From assembly GCA_023388835.1 (NCBI GenBank), contig JAEWFK010000121.1:1-8681 (forward strand): a DNA stretch of 8,681 nt, given 5' to 3'. The position numbers and the translations under genes are program-made. The stretch comes from Pseudomonadota bacterium (GTDB lineage: Bacteria > Pseudomonadota > Gammaproteobacteria > Burkholderiales > Burkholderiaceae_B). Shown here in pieces: positions 5,940 to 8,681 of the stretch. Under the pieces are notes generated by a model. It did no database searches. It was given only the letters and a program-made list of their open reading frames with translations, and was not told the origin of the DNA. Position 1 is the first letter of the stretch, and each line of letters begins with the position of its first letter.

Positions 5940-6919
5940 GGCAAGGCCCACCCAAAGCGCGAAGCCCCGACCAGCCGCCAAAAGATGGAAAGCGGCGGTA
6001 TGACCACGGATGTGACGATCAGCTCAGCCAGATTGCGCAGGCTGAACGCGCTGTTCTGCAACCTGCGCCCCAGAAAATACAAAGTCATCAACGCCCATAA
6101 AGTGAGCGCCGCATCTGCCGCGACAGGCCGGCCGGCCAGCTGCGCCGCCACGAACGAAAGCAAGGCCGCCGATACGGCCAGATAGAACCAGGGACGTTCG
6201 CTGCGGATGCGCTCGCGATAGAGTTCGGGAAATTTCCGGTACAGCAGCACGTCGTACATGACTTTCTTCTGCATAGCGATGCCGGCGGCAAACGGCATGC
6301 ACCGCAAGGGGTGCACGACCACGGCATCTCCGGCAACCGTGATGGCGCTGCCGCGCTCCAGCAGGTTGAAGTGCAGGTCGGAGTCCTCACGCCAGGCGGC
6401 GGTGTAGCGCTCATCGAATCCTCCGATCTCGGCCAGGACGTCGCGGCGGACAAAGCAATTGGCTGTGGCGAACTCCACCCGCGAAAGCTTGGCTGCATCG
6501 AGCTCGAGGTCGGTAGGATTCTCGGGAAGAGGCATGACAATACGCCCCACAGCCGCTTCGGCGCCGCTGGCCATGGCGGCCAGACCCGCTTCCAGCCACC
6601 CCGGCTCGGGCAGCGTGTCATCGTCGGTGAAGGCGATGATCGGCGACTTGGCCGCACGCCAGCCTGCATTGCGCGCGCCGGCCGGGCCTTGCGTGTCGCG
6701 CACCGGCACATAAAGCAGGCGGGGCCGGCCGCCGGTGGCGATGGCCATCGAATCCACCAGCGCGCGGGTGCGCGCGCTCGGTCCGTCGTCGCACACAATG
6801 ATCTCGTAGTCGTCCCGGCCTATGGTCTGGCGCCGAAGAGCGTGAAGGCAGCGTTCGAGCAGATCGGGCCGGTTCCATGTCGGGATCACGACCGAAATAA
6901 GCGGTTGCCAAGTCTTCAT
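5936..6919 (-). CDS. Membrane-anchored family 2 glycosyltransferase
   Basis: 327 residues with a GT-A catalytic domain and a membrane-embedded C-terminus. The catalytic part has SVVIPTWNRPDLLERCL (9-25), CDDG (43-46), GPAGARNAGW (78-87), the DXD-type TDDD (98-101), and REDSDL (177-182) for acceptor activation. Three hydrophobic stretches follow, at about 243-262, 268-284 and 297-315. They should hold the enzyme at the inner membrane, suggesting it works on a lipid-linked acceptor (inference). The ATG overlaps the carbamoyltransferase stop codon by one base (TGATG), and GGAG lies 8 nt upstream inside that gene. Its own stop overlaps the next start by 4 bp. Family assignment is firm; the sugar transferred is unknown. 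Confidence 0.92.
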   Translation of the reverse strand: MKTWQPLISVVIPTWNRPDLLERCLHALRRQTIGRDDYEIIVCDDGPSARTRALVDSMAIATGGRPRLLYVPVRDTQGPAGARNAGWRAAKSPIIAFTDDDTLPEPGWLEAGLAAMASGAEAAVGRIVMPLPENPTDLELDAAKLSRVEFATANCFVRRDVLAEIGGFDERYTAAWREDSDLHFNLLERGSAITVAGDAVVVHPLRCMPFAAGIAMQKKVMYDVLLYRKFPELYRERIRSERPWFYLAVSAALLSFVAAQLAGRPVAADAALTLWALMTLYFLGRRLQNSAFSLRNLAELIVTSVVIPPLSIFWRLVGASRFGWALP

Positions 6920-8649
6920 CAGGATTTCTCCACTAAGAAATTGCCGATTACCAACGCATCCAGCGGCGATGTGCAGAAAGACTCCAGCGCATCGCGTGGT
7001 GTGCAGACCACCGGTTCGCCGCGGGTATTGAAGGACGTGTTCACCAGCACGGGCACACCCGTCAGTTCGGCGAAGGCTCGCAAGAGGTCATAGAGCAGGG
7101 GATTCTGCTGCGCCTTGACCGTTTGCACCCGCGCCGTTCCGTCGGTATGCCTGACCGCCGGGATGAGATCCGCCATGTCAGGCAAGACATCGAAGACGAA
7201 AAGCATGTAGGGCGCATCGATCTCATCCCGACCCCGCGCATCGAACCACTCGTGCGCCCTTTCTTGAACCACGACCGGTGCAACAGGACGGAAATCCTCG
7301 CGGTCCTTTAGTTCGTTCAGCCGGGCCTGCATTTCCATTCGGCGCGGCGATGCCAGGATGGAACGGCTACCCAGGGCGCGAGGTCCGAACTCCATGCGGC
7401 CCTGGAACCACGCCAGTATCTTTTCATCGGCCAATAGTGCGGCGGCTTCCTCGGCCACGTTTTCCATGCGCCGGAAGCGCACGCCCGACCGGTCCAGGAA
7501 ACGCGAGATCTCGGCGTCGCTGTACGCAGGTCCCAGGTAGGCGTGGTCCATGTTCCAGCTACGACGCCGATCGCGATGCAGGAAGTCCAGCCACAAAGCC
7601 GCCCCCAGGGACGTACCAGAATCGCCGGCCGCCGGCTGTACCCACACCCTGCGGAAGGGCCCCTGATCGGCCAGCTTGGCATTCATCACGCAGTTCAGCG
7701 CCACCCCGCCTGCCATGCAGAGGTTCTCGCTGGCGGTACGTTCATGCAGCCAACGAACGATATCGAGAACGGTTTCCTCCAGCACTTGTTGCAGGGAGTG
7801 CGCGATATCCATGTGGCGCTGTTCGAAGGTATCGCCTCGACGGCGGGCAGGACCGAAGAGCTCGACAAAGTCGGCGGAAGCCAGCCGGTAGCCGCCTTCG
7901 CCATCACTCTCGACGATGCGCCGGAATGCATCGACATGCACGGGCTTGCCGTAGGACGCCAACGCCATCACTTTGTATTCGTCGCTGGAATGCAGAAAGC
8001 CCAGATAGCGGGTGAGCTCTTCGTACAGCAGGCCGAGTGAATGAGGAAGATTCACTTGTCGCAGCCGCTCGTACTGTCCATCATGAAAGTGTCCGCAGCT
8101 CGTCGAGACCCGTTCGCCGCGACCATCCATGGTCAGTACGGCGGCCTCTTCGAAGGGGCTCGCCAGAAAAGCGCTGGCCTCGTGCGTCAGGTGGTGTTCC
8201 AGGAAGGTCCAGCGGGCCAGCACGTCGTCAAGCTTCGTACCAACGAAGCGCTCCTGCAAGTGATGGGGATATCCCGAAACGAGCTGGCGCGGCGCGTTCA
8301 CGATGTAGGAAAGGAAAAGCGGATCCCACGGCCCGACCCCGTCCTTGCGCGGTTGAGCGGAAGGCTCCAGCGGAATCTCTATCTTGTCCCCGGGCGCCAG
8401 TTCGGCGCGCAACAGTTCAGGATCGAACGAGTATCCGAACCGGTCGACTTCGCTCAGGTGAATGCCGGCCTCTTCAAGACAATAGGCAATCGCATGCCAG
8501 GGCTGCTGCCAAGCGGAAAATGGTACGGGCCGTTTTCCATGCTTGATGCGGGTGAAGCGTTCCTCCTCGGCGGCAGCGATCACCCGGCCATCGGCGACCA
8601 ATGTGGCGGAGCAATCGTGGAAGGCGGCATTGATTCCAAGCGTGTACAT
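6919..8649 (-). CDS. O-carbamoyltransferase (NodU/CmcH/TobZ family)
   Basis: 576 residues, the usual length for this family. These enzymes make a carbamoyl-adenylate from carbamoyl phosphate and ATP and transfer the carbamoyl group to a sugar hydroxyl. The Kae1-like part opens with LGINAAFHDCSATLV (4-18) and EEERFTRIKH (28-37). It has the metal-binding pair His152/His156 in EHHLTHEAS, TMDGRGE (173-179), AGGVALNC (313-320) and AGDSGTSLGAA (341-351). The C-terminal domain has the signature GRMEFGPRALGSRS (417-430) and LVNTSFNTRGEP (535-546). All expected motifs are intact. The frame continues upstream to an ATG at 8679, but the ATG at 8649 has GGAG 5 nt upstream and begins at the conserved N-terminus. 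It is the first visible gene of the operon. Its natural target is probably the sugar built by the downstream transferases (inference from context). Confidence 0.95.
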   Translation of the reverse strand: MYTLGINAAFHDCSATLVADGRVIAAAEEERFTRIKHGKRPVPFSAWQQPWHAIAYCLEEAGIHLSEVDRFGYSFDPELLRAELAPGDKIEIPLEPSAQPRKDGVGPWDPLFLSYIVNAPRQLVSGYPHHLQERFVGTKLDDVLARWTFLEHHLTHEASAFLASPFEEAAVLTMDGRGERVSTSCGHFHDGQYERLRQVNLPHSLGLLYEELTRYLGFLHSSDEYKVMALASYGKPVHVDAFRRIVESDGEGGYRLASADFVELFGPARRRGDTFEQRHMDIAHSLQQVLEETVLDIVRWLHERTASENLCMAGGVALNCVMNAKLADQGPFRRVWVQPAAGDSGTSLGAALWLDFLHRDRRRSWNMDHAYLGPAYSDAEISRFLDRSGVRFRRMENVAEEAAALLADEKILAWFQGRMEFGPRALGSRSILASPRRMEMQARLNELKDREDFRPVAPVVVQERAHEWFDARGRDEIDAPYMLFVFDVLPDMADLIPAVRHTDGTARVQTVKAQQNPLLYDLLRAFAELTGVPVLVNTSFNTRGEPVVCTPRDALESFCTSPLDALVIGNFLVEKS

Positions 8650-8654
8650 ACAGT

Positions 8655-8658
8655 CTCC
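8655..8658 (-). promoter_or_regulatory. Shine-Dalgarno fixing the carbamoyltransferase start
   Basis: GGAG on the minus strand, five bases before the ATG at 8649. It supports this start over the in-frame ATG at 8679, which would add ten residues that do not fit the family. Whether a promoter lies further upstream cannot be judged, because only 32 bases remain before the window ends. Confidence 0.6.
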
Positions 8659-8681
8659 AAGAGCTGCTGGGCAGCGCATGC

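Larger units (their letters stand above)
2929..8649 (-). other. Five-gene overlapping polysaccharide operon
   Basis: Five minus-strand genes are joined with overlaps of 1, 4, 20 and 14 bp in transcription order: carbamoyltransferase, family 2 transferase, family 9 transferase, GT4-like transferase, and UDP-glucuronate decarboxylase-like enzyme. There is no room for internal promoters in non-coding DNA, so they must largely be expressed as one message with coupled translation. The upstream end may extend beyond the window, and no terminator was recognised at the downstream end. Confidence 0.85.

Noticed and set aside
5379..6185. Long open frame on the plus strand (about 268 codons) opposite the family 9 and family 2 transferase genes
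   Set aside because: It is antisense to two genes with clear conserved motifs, its translation shows no domain, and long antisense frames are expected in GC-rich coding DNA.
6311..8015. Long plus-strand open frames opposite the family 2 transferase and carbamoyltransferase
   Set aside because: The translations are low-complexity and Arg/Pro-rich or motif-free, and lie opposite strongly conserved coding sequence.
1..8681. CRISPR arrays, tRNA or rRNA genes, insertion sequences, attachment sites
   Set aside because: No regularly spaced repeats, no structured RNA gene, no transposase and no terminal inverted repeats were seen; nearly all of the window is protein-coding.

Overview
The window looks like part of a surface-polysaccharide locus from a high-GC Gram-negative proteobacterium. 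A betaproteobacterium of the Burkholderiales is my best guess. That rests on base composition, on NtrC-type regulators that imply sigma-54, and on a WaaF/WaaC-type (GT9) transferase. It is inference, because no marker gene is present. All the coding space is accounted for by seven intact genes and one gene cut by the left edge.

Left part (1-501, minus strand). The 5' end of a family 2 glycosyltransferase gene (start at 329) runs off the left edge. Just upstream of it is a near-consensus -24/-12 sigma-54 promoter (369-384). Upstream of that is a strong intrinsic terminator (401-440) that closes the next gene.

Regulatory part (502-3011). Two sigma-54 activators are transcribed divergently. One (502-1854, minus) is a full NtrC-type response regulator with receiver, AAA+ and Fis-type HTH domains. 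The other (1998-3011, plus) is a close paralogue with no receiver domain. Between them is a perfect 7+7 bp inverted repeat (1903-1923), a candidate operator. No sensor kinase is visible.

Biosynthetic part (2929-8649, minus). Five genes form a very compact operon with every junction overlapping. In transcription order they are: a NodU/CmcH/TobZ-type O-carbamoyltransferase; a family 2 glycosyltransferase with C-terminal membrane segments; a family 9 (heptosyltransferase-type) glycosyltransferase; a GT4-like glycosyltransferase; and a UDP-glucuronate decarboxylase/NAD-dependent sugar epimerase. The last gene runs into the 3' end of the receiver-less activator gene, so the two convergent genes share 83 bp.

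Working model (inference). The operon makes a carbamoylated glycan, possibly containing heptose and pentose, on a lipid- or LPS-like acceptor. The paired sigma-54 activators control at least the left-hand glycosyltransferase gene through the 369-384 promoter. The most noteworthy points are the receiver-plus/receiver-less activator pair beside a good sigma-54 promoter, and the antisense overlap of the operon's last gene with one of the activators.
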